A DNA stretch of 64,000 nt from assembly GCF_014770435.1 (NCBI RefSeq), contig NZ_CP061739.1, forward strand, positions 2,852,001 through 2,916,000, written 5' to 3'. The notes below the pieces were generated by a model. The model had not been told where the DNA came from. It made no database searches and saw only the letters and a program-made list of their open reading frames with translations. Of this stretch, positions 30,857 to 39,865 are shown one piece after another. The position numbers and the translations under genes were made by a program. This stretch comes from Psychrobacter sp. 28M-43. GTDB lineage: Bacteria > Pseudomonadota > Gammaproteobacteria > Pseudomonadales > Moraxellaceae. Position 1 is the stretch's first letter; each line of letters begins with the position of its first letter.

Positions 30857-31594
30857 ATGTCAATTAAGACGTTTGAATTAATCAGTACTACCGAAAACGG
30901 TGTAGAACTTATCAGCTATGTAGCACTACCAGAAAACGCTTCAGATGAAAACCCTGCAGCAGGTATCTTGGTTGCACCAGAATGGTGGGGCGTAGTCGAT
31001 CATCCAAAATCAGTGGTTGAGCGTTTGGCAGAGGCGGGCTATGCAGCAGTCGCTATGGACGTTTACGGTGAAGGCAAACTAACCACTGATGCAGCGCAGG
31101 CAAACATGTGGATGGAGCAAGTACTGGCCGATCAAGACATGCTAATGGCACGCTGCCGCTTAATCCTTAATGATTTTAGCGATCAGCTATCCGTCGATGG
31201 TGACAACCTAGGTGCAATCGGTTACTGCTTCGGTGGTAAAGTTGTACTAGATATGGCTCGCGAAGGCATGCCACTAAAAGCCGTTGCCACGTTCCATGGT
31301 AACCCAACGCCAAAACAGCCAGCAGACAAAAACTTTGCAGCAAAAGTGTTGGTTGCTCATGGTCGTGACGACTCAATGGTATCAATGGATGCTATCGAAG
31401 GTCTAAAATCAGAGCTAGATGCAGCCGATGTTGATTACACTATCGACGTTTATGACAATGCCAAACATGGCTTTACCAATCCGCATGCCGATGAGCGTGC
31501 AGCCAAAAATGAAGTAGATCTTGGTTACAATGAAGCCGCTGCTAAACAAAGCTGGGAAAATATGATTGAGTTTATGAAAGCCAATTTGGCATAA
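30857..31594 (+). CDS. Dienelactone hydrolase family protein
   Basis: This 245-residue alpha/beta hydrolase of the dienelactone hydrolase family has a Cys nucleophile at 124 in IGYCFGGK, Asp at 171 in HGRDDS and His at 204 in KHGFTNP. The family hydrolyses dienelactone or similar cyclic esters, and many chromosomal copies have other substrates. It has no signal peptide. AAGGA precedes the ATG. No aromatic catabolism gene is nearby, so a general esterase or detoxification role is more likely. A clear terminator follows. Confidence 0.9.
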   Translation: MSIKTFELISTTENGVELISYVALPENASDENPAAGILVAPEWWGVVDHPKSVVERLAEAGYAAVAMDVYGEGKLTTDAAQANMWMEQVLADQDMLMARCRLILNDFSDQLSVDGDNLGAIGYCFGGKVVLDMAREGMPLKAVATFHGNPTPKQPADKNFAAKVLVAHGRDDSMVSMDAIEGLKSELDAADVDYTIDVYDNAKHGFTNPHADERAAKNEVDLGYNEAAAKQSWENMIEFMKANLA

Positions 31595-31615
31595 AAAAGA
31601 TCTGGTATAAAACTC

Positions 31616-31652
31616 ATCAAGAAGGGTAGCTTAATTATTAAGCTACCCTTTT
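31616..31652 (+). terminator. Terminator of the dienelactone hydrolase gene
   Basis: AAGGGTAGCTTAA pairs with TTAAGCTACCCTT around a short loop, followed by TTATTTT. Confidence 0.85.
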
Positions 31653-31765
31653 ATTTTGAGCAGCATTTTAGCACCTGTCTTTTAGCCCAGTAATCAGAGT
31701 AGTCTTGTGCTTCTTATCAAATCACGTCATTATCACTTTACTATAAACTGGATTGAGTGACGAAG

Positions 31766-34700
31766 ATGTTGTATCTAATGGTGACCCAGTTGGGCTGGCT
31801 GGCTTTTACGATTTTATTGATCGTAGTGGTCGCGTTATTTACTAGGATAGCTCGAAAAATCGAACATTTACGCCGTGATGTGACGACGCTGCAAACTGAG
31901 CTTGAGCAGCAAAGACAGCGTAGTATGTCGCCTCCATCTACACCTTTCGTCGATAAAAGCAACTATGCACGCAACACTGCTACTAACGATCATGATCTTA
32001 AAGACAATGTTCCTAAAGACAGTGACGCTAAAGACCATGATGCTAAAGAAATAGCTTTTGACTCACAACACTCTTCTCCAGATAATCAGCTGCATGTATC
32101 ACCACCACCGCTTCCTACCGTTGCTTCAAACTCAACCATACATGCAGCATCAAGTATCTATGACGATAAACCTATAGACAATAACGCCTCGATAAATACG
32201 CAAAACACAGCACCTACCGCACCGATTGAGCCTGATGAACGCTCATTGCCTATCGTGACCTCACTGATTCATTCAATCAAAAACTGGTTTTTCGGTGGCA
32301 ATTTAGTCGTGCGAGTCGGCGTATTGGTGCTATTGGTAGGTGTGGTGCTCCTGCTTCGCTTATTAAGCGAATATATCGAGATTTCGATTGCCACAAAGCT
32401 GATAGCAGTTGGCGTTACAGGGTTAGCATTGGCAGCACTTGGGTTAAAGCTGACTGCAAAACGTTTTTCATATGGGATTACGCTACAAGGTGCAGGCTTA
32501 GCGATTGCGTACCTAAGCACCTTTTTCGCATACAGTGTTTATGAAATCATTCCGAGTTTACCGAGCTTTATCGGACTTGGGTTATTGTCTGCCATTACCA
32601 TTGCCCTCGCCGTACGTCAAAACGCCTTTCCATTAGCATTATTGGCATTATCTGGTGGATTTTTTGCACCGATTTTGACCAGTGACGATACTGGCAGCTT
32701 GGTCACGTTATTTAGCTATTATCTACTGCTAAACGTCACCATTGCCGTCATTGCTCATTATCGACCGTGGAAAATATTGAATCTATTCGGTGTGACTGTG
32801 ACATTTGGCTTGGCATACTATTGGGGTATCAGCGAAAACCTGAGCGCCGTCATTGAAACGCAGCGCTGGTCATTGGTAGCATTAGTAACCTTACACTGGC
32901 TGCTTTACTTATTTGTCGCCATTCGTTATGCACAGCAAATCATCACTTATAATGCGCTAAACGAAAAAGACCTCAGTTATGCTGATAATGTAGATGACAC
33001 AAAACACTTGGACAAAGGCCTTGTAGGCAGCTCCTATGTATTCCCCATTGATACGGGTTTACTGTTTTCAGTACCGCTACTGGCTTTTGGTTTATTTTCC
33101 GCCTTACTAAACGACATCTCTAACGCCCTCACGATTACCAGTGCCATTTTGGCTACGGTTTATCTTGGGATGGGCTGGCTGTTCATCCAGCGCAGTAAAC
33201 GCTATGCTTTAATCACCGAAGGCATGCTAGCGTTAGGATTAGGATTTTTTGCGCTCGTTATTCCGTTGGCGCTAGATGCTGAATGGATTGCTTTTGGTTG
33301 GTCAGTACAAGGGTTAGCGCTAGTATGGTTTGGCAGGCGTTCGCTGCGGTCGTGGTCGGTATTATTCGGCTTGCTATTACAGCTCGTCAGTATTGGTATG
33401 CTAGTGACGACAGCGATATTCTCTATCCAAGACTATCCCGTTTTAGCCTTTAGTATTTCAGCGCTCAGTTATCTAGCGACCGTCTTTATATTACGCGCTA
33501 GCAACTCCCATGCTGTGCTGCTTAATAGCTTAGATAGTAGTAACAACCTTAATAACCTTAACAGTAAAAGCGCTACAACATCCTCGGTCATACAATCACA
33601 ATCCTCAGTAATAAAAACACAAACATTGGACAGCACATCAGATCCATTAACTAGCTATGCCCATGCGCTGGGCGTCAGTATGCAAGCGACGCAGCAATGG
33701 CTGACCTCCATCGATAGTCAGAGCCGCGTATTCAAATTCGTTTGGCATAGCCCTAGATTCATCAAATTTTTGACATTGACCGCGATGGCTTGGATGCTAC
33801 AAGTACTGATGCTTGATTTGCATCATTGGTTTGATATCTGGCAATCAAGCACGACGGTAATTGCACTAGCAGCACTCATCAGCTTGACCGCTTATTGGGT
33901 TATCAATCGCTATCGTCCGTGGGCGGAAATCAGACAGCTTAGTCATGGATTGCTAGCTTTGTTCTACTTTATGCTAATACTGCAACTACCACAAAAGTTT
34001 GAGCGAAATTTAACATGGGCAACAGCGGAATGGTTGGTATTCGTAGGCTTAATAATCGGTTGGTTAGTCATGGGTCAGCTATGGCTAAAAACATGGTCTG
34101 ATGATAACAATCCATCACGCCACACTGATGCAAGCTGGCTAGGTACGGGCATCTTACTTGTCGCTGCCGCGGCGCATTATGGCCTACCAGACTCTGATGG
34201 CGTGATGGCTTTCTTGTTTTCAGCGACACTCATATTAATTGGGTTATGGTTAAATCATCGTTATCTCAGTCAAAATGAAGAAAGTACCTCAACCAATAAA
34301 GTTTCGGAACAAGGTCTACTGTACTGGTTTGATTGGCAGCAGGCACTATTAGGATGCGCTGCCATCTTTGCTCCCATTGCTTTACTGTGGGTAGTTCTTA
34401 CCAATTGGTCTTATGACGGTGTGATTTGGGGACTGTCTTATTTTCCATTGTTCAACCTATATGACATCACATCATGGCTGACACTATCAGTTGGTTTTAG
34501 TCTGTACTACATCAGCCAACGCAGCCACAATGAAACCATTATCGAGTCGGGTGCAACTACCAAACCTAAGCGTATATTTACTGCTGAGAATTTACTAATT
34601 ATATTGGGTCTGATCAGTTTTTGGTTGATTTCCAGTATGTTGGTCAGAACGCTACATGCCTTTATTGGCACACCACTTTGGAATGACTATCAAGGCGGCG

Positions 34701-34987
34701 CATGGCAAAGCGAGCAAGTACAAACAGGACTGACGATTTTATGGACGCTCTTGGCATTGGTCGCCACCATCATGGCGAGTCGCTACTGGCAACGCGCGCT
34801 TTGGTTTATGGGTATTGGACTATTAGGTATCGTCGTACTCAAACTAGTCTTGGTAGATTTGTCACAGACTGAGGCAATTTGGCGAGTGATATCCTTCCTT
34901 GGCGCAGGCAGCTTAATATTATTAATTGGCTATCTCGCCCCATTACCACCCGCGCACGAGGTAACAGAAAACCAAAATCAAGCGTAA
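31766..34987 (+). CDS. DUF2339 multi-spanning membrane protein
   Basis: The start is ATG 31766 rather than the GTG 9 bases upstream; it yields about 1073 residues. The N-terminal anchor helix (GWLAFTILLIVVVALF) is followed by a short coiled coil and a disordered linker of about 150 residues with D-x-K-D repeats. From about residue 175 the rest is a chain of roughly 25 or more membrane helices. This is the DUF2339 architecture (PF10101), with typical segments such as RVGVLVLLVGVVLLLRLLSE and FWLISSMLVRTLHAF. The function is unknown. It stands alone, upstream of ylqF on the same strand. Confidence 0.88.
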   Translation: MLYLMVTQLGWLAFTILLIVVVALFTRIARKIEHLRRDVTTLQTELEQQRQRSMSPPSTPFVDKSNYARNTATNDHDLKDNVPKDSDAKDHDAKEIAFDSQHSSPDNQLHVSPPPLPTVASNSTIHAASSIYDDKPIDNNASINTQNTAPTAPIEPDERSLPIVTSLIHSIKNWFFGGNLVVRVGVLVLLVGVVLLLRLLSEYIEISIATKLIAVGVTGLALAALGLKLTAKRFSYGITLQGAGLAIAYLSTFFAYSVYEIIPSLPSFIGLGLLSAITIALAVRQNAFPLALLALSGGFFAPILTSDDTGSLVTLFSYYLLLNVTIAVIAHYRPWKILNLFGVTVTFGLAYYWGISENLSAVIETQRWSLVALVTLHWLLYLFVAIRYAQQIITYNALNEKDLSYADNVDDTKHLDKGLVGSSYVFPIDTGLLFSVPLLAFGLFSALLNDISNALTITSAILATVYLGMGWLFIQRSKRYALITEGMLALGLGFFALVIPLALDAEWIAFGWSVQGLALVWFGRRSLRSWSVLFGLLLQLVSIGMLVTTAIFSIQDYPVLAFSISALSYLATVFILRASNSHAVLLNSLDSSNNLNNLNSKSATTSSVIQSQSSVIKTQTLDSTSDPLTSYAHALGVSMQATQQWLTSIDSQSRVFKFVWHSPRFIKFLTLTAMAWMLQVLMLDLHHWFDIWQSSTTVIALAALISLTAYWVINRYRPWAEIRQLSHGLLALFYFMLILQLPQKFERNLTWATAEWLVFVGLIIGWLVMGQLWLKTWSDDNNPSRHTDASWLGTGILLVAAAAHYGLPDSDGVMAFLFSATLILIGLWLNHRYLSQNEESTSTNKVSEQGLLYWFDWQQALLGCAAIFAPIALLWVVLTNWSYDGVIWGLSYFPLFNLYDITSWLTLSVGFSLYYISQRSHNETIIESGATTKPKRIFTAENLLIILGLISFWLISSMLVRTLHAFIGTPLWNDYQGGAWQSEQVQTGLTILWTLLALVATIMASRYWQRALWFMGIGLLGIVVLKLVLVDLSQTEAIWRVISFLGAGSLILLIGYLAPLPPAHEVTENQNQA

Positions 34988-35112
34988 TGACAAAGCTGGT
35001 TGGGTGAAATTGTGCCGTGAGCAAGGTGGTTCTGTAGTAAACTGGACACCATTAGAAAGTAAACGTTGATTGTTTTACTTTTAGCATTTTTTATAAAAGG
35101 TTATGAAAGCAG

Positions 35113-36069
35113 ATGGATAAGAGAGCAAGTATTCAGTGGTTCCCTGGGCATATGAACAAAGCCCGTAACGAAATCAAAGAAGTCATGCCGCAGATGGATT
35201 TGGTCATCGAGGTCATCGATGCGCGGATTCCATATAGTAGTGAAAACCCAATGGTCGCAGCACTGCGCGGCGAAAAACCTGTTATCAAAATCCTGAATAA
35301 AGCTGACCTTGCCGATCCTGAATTAACTCAAGCATGGATGGATTATCTCGAGCAGCAAGATGGGGTCAAAGCCATCGCTTGCGATACTGAAAAAGCCAAT
35401 GATGTAAAACGCATCATCGCCATCTGTAAGCATCTCGTACCCAATAAAGTCGGGACTGGTCGTCAAATCAAAGCAATGATCATGGGTATCCCAAACGTTG
35501 GTAAATCAACGCTGATCAATACGCTAGCAGGTCGCGCTGTGGCAAAAACAGGCGATGAGCCGGCCGTGACCAAGTCACAGCAGCTGATTAAACTAGACGA
35601 TGACATTATGCTCTATGACACGCCTGGTATGCTATGGCCAAAAGTCGAAAACGAAAACTCAGGCTATCGTTTAGCAGCGACAGGCGGTATTCGTGATACG
35701 GCTTTTGACTTCGCTGATGTAGCAAGCTATACCGCTGAGTACCTAATGCAAGCCTATCCTGAGCTGCTAAAAACCCGCTATAAAATTGAAGAGCTGCCAA
35801 AGACCGACTGGGAGTTTTTTGAAGTGGCTGGACGTAATCGCGGCTGTGTACGCGCGGGCAATCAAGTCGATACCTACCGTATGTCTGAGATTCTCATTAA
35901 CGAGCTGCGTAGTGCGAAGATTGGTCGTATCACGCTAGAAACACCAGCGATGACTGAAGCGGAAGAAATCGTCGTCGCTGAACAACGACTCGCTGCTGAA
36001 GAGAAGAAAAAAGCAAAAGAGGAAGAAAAACGCTTACGTCGTCTAAAAACGCGGAAGAATCGGAAGTAG
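35113..36069 (+). CDS. ylqF: Ribosome biogenesis GTPase (YlqF/RbgA)
   Basis: This 318-residue circularly permuted GTPase is of the YlqF/RbgA family, which acts in late 50S subunit assembly. The N-terminus is the hallmark WFPGHMNKA. The G motifs come in permuted order: G4 NKAD near residue 60, G1 GIPNVGKS near 125 and G3 DTPG near 173. The C-terminal residues form the helical RNA-binding domain and end in a Lys/Arg-rich tail (EEKKKAKEEEKRLRRLKTRK). It is cytosolic. It fits the translation theme of the window. The DUF4062 gene follows after 69 bases. Confidence 0.95.
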   Translation: MDKRASIQWFPGHMNKARNEIKEVMPQMDLVIEVIDARIPYSSENPMVAALRGEKPVIKILNKADLADPELTQAWMDYLEQQDGVKAIACDTEKANDVKRIIAICKHLVPNKVGTGRQIKAMIMGIPNVGKSTLINTLAGRAVAKTGDEPAVTKSQQLIKLDDDIMLYDTPGMLWPKVENENSGYRLAATGGIRDTAFDFADVASYTAEYLMQAYPELLKTRYKIEELPKTDWEFFEVAGRNRGCVRAGNQVDTYRMSEILINELRSAKIGRITLETPAMTEAEEIVVAEQRLAAEEKKKAKEEEKRLRRLKTRKNRK

Positions 36070-36138
36070 CTAATTCTCAATTTGAGTTATACCTATAATT
36101 ACAGGGCAGATCCTTAGAATAAACGGTTAAATATAAAT

Positions 36139-37179
36139 ATGAATAAAAAATATCAAGTTTTTATCAGCTCAACTTATGAAGATCTCAAAGAAGAGCGCGA
36201 CCAAGCTATTAAAGCCGTATTAGAAATGGGTCATATTCCTGTAGGAATGGAAATGTTTAGTGCTGGAGACGAAGAGCAGTGGCAACTTATTGCTAGACAA
36301 ATTGAAGCTACTGACTACTACGTAATAATTGTTGGTCATCGCTATGGCTCTGAAACTGACGAAGGTATTAGTTATACAGAGAAAGAATATGACTACGCTA
36401 AGGAGTGTGGTGTACCTACATTAGGGTTTGTTATAGACAATAAGGCGCTTTGGCCTCATGATAAAACTGATAATGATACTATTAAGAAAGATAAGCTAGA
36501 TTTATTCAAAACAAAGGTAAAATCAAAGTTAGTTCATTTCTGGTCTAGTAAAGAGGACTTACATGGAAAGGTCTCAATTTCTTTAATTAAAACCATGAAT
36601 ACTCACCCAAGGATTGGATGGACTCGTTCTGATGAAGCTATAGGTCCTGAAATCACCAAAGAAATATCTAGATTAAGTACAGAAAATGCTAACTTAAGAA
36701 AGGAAATTGAAAAATTTAAGAAGATTAGTGACAAGCAGGCAAATAAAACGGGTGAAGTCGCACGCATCATGTTTGAAAACACGCGTACTGTATATGTCCG
36801 AGAAGAATCAGGTATTAACTGGGAAGATTGTGATAAGTATAAAACTGAACTCTTCTCCATATTTAATTATATTGCCCCTAGTTTAATAAACGAAGGTAGT
36901 AATCTGAGAATCGCGCAAGATATAGCTTTAAATTTACATGGTACTAGCTACTATCAAAATATCCCGATTCCCACCAATACTATTTCAGATATAATCGCTG
37001 ATTTTGTAGCACTGGATGTAATTGAGCCTTCAAGAAAGAAACATGCTGTAAGTGATAAGGAAAAATATTGGACTCTAACTAACTTTGGTAGAGATTTTAT
37101 AAAAAGCGCAAGAAGATCTGCACTAGAGAGTAGACGAAATGATGAAGAAAGCGAGCAAAAAATTATAAATGATGATTGA
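36139..37179 (+). CDS. DUF4062 domain protein with C-terminal winged-helix-like region
   Basis: Residues 1-100 are a clear DUF4062 domain (PF13271): YQVFISSTYEDLKEERD, then IPVGMEMFSA, and ATDYYVIIVGHRYGS, in a TIR/SLOG-like alpha-beta fold. Residues 172-200 form a coiled coil. Residues 235-320 look helical and end in a winged-helix-like YWTLTNFGRDFIK. The base composition is visibly more AT-rich than its neighbours, with AAA/AAT/ATA-rich codon use and a weak ribosome site. It is inserted between ylqF and mutY. DUF4062 proteins often occur in NTPase or signalling-type, possibly defence-related genes; a sensing or immune role is inference only. Confidence 0.8.
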   Translation: MNKKYQVFISSTYEDLKEERDQAIKAVLEMGHIPVGMEMFSAGDEEQWQLIARQIEATDYYVIIVGHRYGSETDEGISYTEKEYDYAKECGVPTLGFVIDNKALWPHDKTDNDTIKKDKLDLFKTKVKSKLVHFWSSKEDLHGKVSISLIKTMNTHPRIGWTRSDEAIGPEITKEISRLSTENANLRKEIEKFKKISDKQANKTGEVARIMFENTRTVYVREESGINWEDCDKYKTELFSIFNYIAPSLINEGSNLRIAQDIALNLHGTSYYQNIPIPTNTISDIIADFVALDVIEPSRKKHAVSDKEKYWTLTNFGRDFIKSARRSALESRRNDEESEQKIINDD

Positions 37180-37270
37180 TTCAGCGAATTAGATCTTAGC
37201 TTATACATTAACTATTACTATATTTTCTGTATATATATTCAAATTATATTATCTATATTTAGGGAAATCA

Positions 37271-38515
37271 TTGCACAATCAATTTAAGCACAGTAAGAGA
37301 GATATCGACAGCTTCGCTCCACGCCTACTCGATTGGTTCGCCGAAAATGGTCGCCATGATTTACCTTGGCAACAGCACCAAACCGATACGCCCAATCCTT
37401 ATATCGTATGGCTATCCGAAGTGATGCTTCAGCAAACACAAGTAACCACAGTACTGCCCTACTTTGCACGTTTTATGGCATCGTTTCCAACCGTGCAGGA
37501 TTTGGCCACAGCAGAATGGGATACCGTAGCAGAGCATTGGGCAGGGCTTGGCTACTATGCACGCGCACGTAATTTGCATAAAGGTGCTAAGCAGTTGGTT
37601 GAGGTAATCGATAAAACGGGCGAGTTTCCGCAGACACTAGCAGGATGGGAGGCGATTTCAGGCGTTGGGCCATCGACTGCTGGCGCGATTATGGCGATGG
37701 GATTACATCATTATGGCGTTATCTGCGATGGTAATGTCAAACGAGTACTGACACGTTGGGCCGCTATCGACGGCGACATCACTAAATCTGCTACCACCAA
37801 AGATTTATGGGCACTGGCAGAGCGACTGACACCGACAGAGAACTCAGGATTGTTTGCGCAAGCCATGATGGATATGGGTGCGACATTATGTACCCGTAGC
37901 AAGCCTGCGTGTCTATTGTGTCCATTAAAAGAAGACTGCCTAGCCCATGCGCAAGGGCGCGAGACTGATTATCCTGTCAAAGCAAAAAAGCAGCCCAAAC
38001 CTAGTAAATTCAGTAATGCCCTGCTAATCGAAAGTGTAGATGGTGACATACTATGGCTACAACGCCCTGACAATGGTATCTGGGGTGGATTGTGGAGTTT
38101 GCCATTACAGTTTGTGGAAAAAATTGATGGTAAAGCGAACACTAAGGCTACTGTTAAGAAGACGCTAGCTAGCGATGAGAAGCCATCAAACACAGTAAAC
38201 GATGTCCGTAGTAATGAAAAAGTATACGAAGCAGAGTTTACTACCGCTGAGCAAATCATTAATGAATGGCTCATAAAAAATGAGATGGTCGCAAAATCAG
38301 TTAGCAATACCTTGCTTGATGACGCCCCTATTAAGCATTCACTGACGCACTTTCACTGGTATCTGACCCCGCGTAAATTAACAATTAATGCGACGCAGGT
38401 AACTGAGCTAAATCAGACATTAGCAGCGGCTGAAATTGACTTTAAATGGCTAACCGAACAAAAAGCGCAAGACAGCCTAGGGCTACCTCGCGCGATGGTT
38501 AAAATCTTAGAATAA
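37271..38515 (+). CDS. mutY: Adenine DNA glycosylase MutY
   Basis: MutY removes adenine mispaired with 8-oxoguanine. The 414-residue protein starts at TTG 37271 with AGGG 7 bases before it; the next ATG in frame is about 50 residues in and would remove active-site residues. It has the EVMLQQTQ helix with the catalytic Glu, the helix-hairpin-helix GVGPSTAGAIM, the catalytic Asp in ICDGNVKRVL, and the iron-sulphur cysteines C-x6-C-x2-C-x5-C (CTRSKPACLLCPLKEDC). The C-terminal NUDIX-like domain carries an insert of about 50 polar residues. A bidirectional terminator follows. Confidence 0.95.
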   Translation: MHNQFKHSKRDIDSFAPRLLDWFAENGRHDLPWQQHQTDTPNPYIVWLSEVMLQQTQVTTVLPYFARFMASFPTVQDLATAEWDTVAEHWAGLGYYARARNLHKGAKQLVEVIDKTGEFPQTLAGWEAISGVGPSTAGAIMAMGLHHYGVICDGNVKRVLTRWAAIDGDITKSATTKDLWALAERLTPTENSGLFAQAMMDMGATLCTRSKPACLLCPLKEDCLAHAQGRETDYPVKAKKQPKPSKFSNALLIESVDGDILWLQRPDNGIWGGLWSLPLQFVEKIDGKANTKATVKKTLASDEKPSNTVNDVRSNEKVYEAEFTTAEQIINEWLIKNEMVAKSVSNTLLDDAPIKHSLTHFHWYLTPRKLTINATQVTELNQTLAAAEIDFKWLTEQKAQDSLGLPRAMVKILE

Positions 38516-38525
38516 GAAGTTGGAA

Positions 38526-38567
38526 TGAAAAAAGCGACTCATTATTAATAATGAGTCGCTTTTTTAT
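38526..38567. terminator. Bidirectional terminator between mutY and tesB
   Basis: AAAAAAGCGACTCATTA pairs with TAATGAGTCGCTTTTTT, a long perfect stem with A and T flanks. It serves both convergent genes. Confidence 0.92.
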
Positions 38568-38602
38568 GATGACAATCTAAAGGCAGCTGAGCCTACAGCA
38601 CT

Positions 38603-39505
38603 CTAAGATTTCGGCACACGCAAGCGCATCAGACCTTCTTGTTGCACGGTGGCGACCAGTTTACCATCTTGCCAAAACTGACCATGATTCAAGCCTTTCG
38701 CATTAGACGTGGTATCGCTCCACATGTCATAAAGCATCCATTTGTTCAAATCAAAATCACGATGGAAATGCATCGAGTGATCGATACTGGCAGCTTGTAA
38801 ACCACTGGTCATAAAGCTAACACCATGTGACATCAGCCCTGTACCAACCAAATAAAAGTCCGACGAGAATGCCAAGAGCGCTTGCTGAATAGCCACTGGC
38901 TGATTGCCCAATTCACGAATGCGTAGCCAGTTTGCTTGCTTGGGTTTCATAGGTTCTGGGCTAATCGGATTACGCGGTTTCACTGGCTTAATCTCGACAT
39001 GACGGCGGCGCATAAATCTTGCTTTTAGCGCTTCTGGCACTTTTCCGACATTCTCTTCTTTTAGATCTTGCTCTGTCAGCAAGTCTTCTGGCGGTGGATA
39101 GACAGGCATGTCTTCTTGATACTCAAGTCCATCTTCCATCGGTGAAAACGAGGCAATCATTGAAAATATCACTTGCTCAACAGGCGGCTTACCACGTACT
39201 TCTTTGTACTGGATAGCCGTGACTTCACGTGCAGACAAGCTACGACCATCACGCAATCGACGGACTTGGTATATCACTGGTTGGTTGATATCGCCACCAC
39301 GCAAAAAATACCCATGCAATGAGTGACAAGGTTTGTCTTTATCTAATGTATGCGCCGCTGCCATAATCGCTTGAGCGAGCACTTGCCCACCAAATATACG
39401 ACTGCCCACATAGTCATGGCTTTTACCCTCAAACACATCAGGGGTAACTTCAATAAGCGCGATAGTAGCCAGCAGCTCATCAATCAGTTGTAGATTATCG
39501 GACAT
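38603..39505 (-). CDS. tesB: Acyl-CoA thioesterase II
   Basis: This 300-residue double-hotdog thioesterase hydrolyses medium- and long-chain acyl-CoA. The ATG at 39505 is preferred; codons further up in frame start only with TTG. The N-terminal half has FGGQVLAQAIMAA and HSLHGYFLRGGD. The second half ends with the TesB signature HSMHFHRDFDLNKWMLYD and SNAKGLNHGQFWQDGKLVAT, including the conserved Asp and His. It is slightly longer than E. coli TesB (286) through a charged insert at residues 150-190. It is cytosolic and stands alone. Confidence 0.94.
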   Translation of the reverse strand: MSDNLQLIDELLATIALIEVTPDVFEGKSHDYVGSRIFGGQVLAQAIMAAAHTLDKDKPCHSLHGYFLRGGDINQPVIYQVRRLRDGRSLSAREVTAIQYKEVRGKPPVEQVIFSMIASFSPMEDGLEYQEDMPVYPPPEDLLTEQDLKEENVGKVPEALKARFMRRRHVEIKPVKPRNPISPEPMKPKQANWLRIRELGNQPVAIQQALLAFSSDFYLVGTGLMSHGVSFMTSGLQAASIDHSMHFHRDFDLNKWMLYDMWSDTTSNAKGLNHGQFWQDGKLVATVQQEGLMRLRVPKS

Positions 39506-39813
39506 GACGATATGTTTCCTTATTTTTATCAAAAACGCTCAGCATCTGATGATATTGATGCCATATAGCCATCATATTTGAATGTAAAATAATGCGAGAT
39601 CACTGGTTAAGATCTGTTGAAAGAGACCTTAAAATAAACATACAGACATCGTTAGCGATGTTATCACCGAATATTTATTTTCTATAGAAAAGGTAAACAT
39701 CTTACCCAATATTGGTGGCTTTGACTAGTTACTGTCGGCTTACTCATAAGTATTGCTTGTCAGTTTTTGCCAAACAAATCGCAACTAAAGAGCAAAGCAA
39801 GCAATCTCAACCA
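39506..39813. other. Gene-free stretch upstream of tesB
   Basis: It contains the tesB promoter region. No ORF, RNA or strong regulatory site is visible. Confidence 0.4.
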
Positions 39814-39849
39814 TAAAAAAACGAGATGTATAATAACACCTCGTTTTTG
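39814..39849 (-). terminator. rapA terminator
   Basis: AACGAGGTGT pairs with ACATCTCGTT (one G-T) around TATTAT on the minus strand, followed by a T-run. It lies 17 bases beyond the rapA stop. Confidence 0.82.
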
Positions 39850-39865
39850 ACAAATACGCCGATGT

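Noticed and set aside
36139..38515. A multi-gene defence island around the DUF4062 gene
   Set aside because: Both flanking genes are housekeeping (ylqF, mutY). Only one gene looks acquired and no integrase, nuclease or second effector is present.
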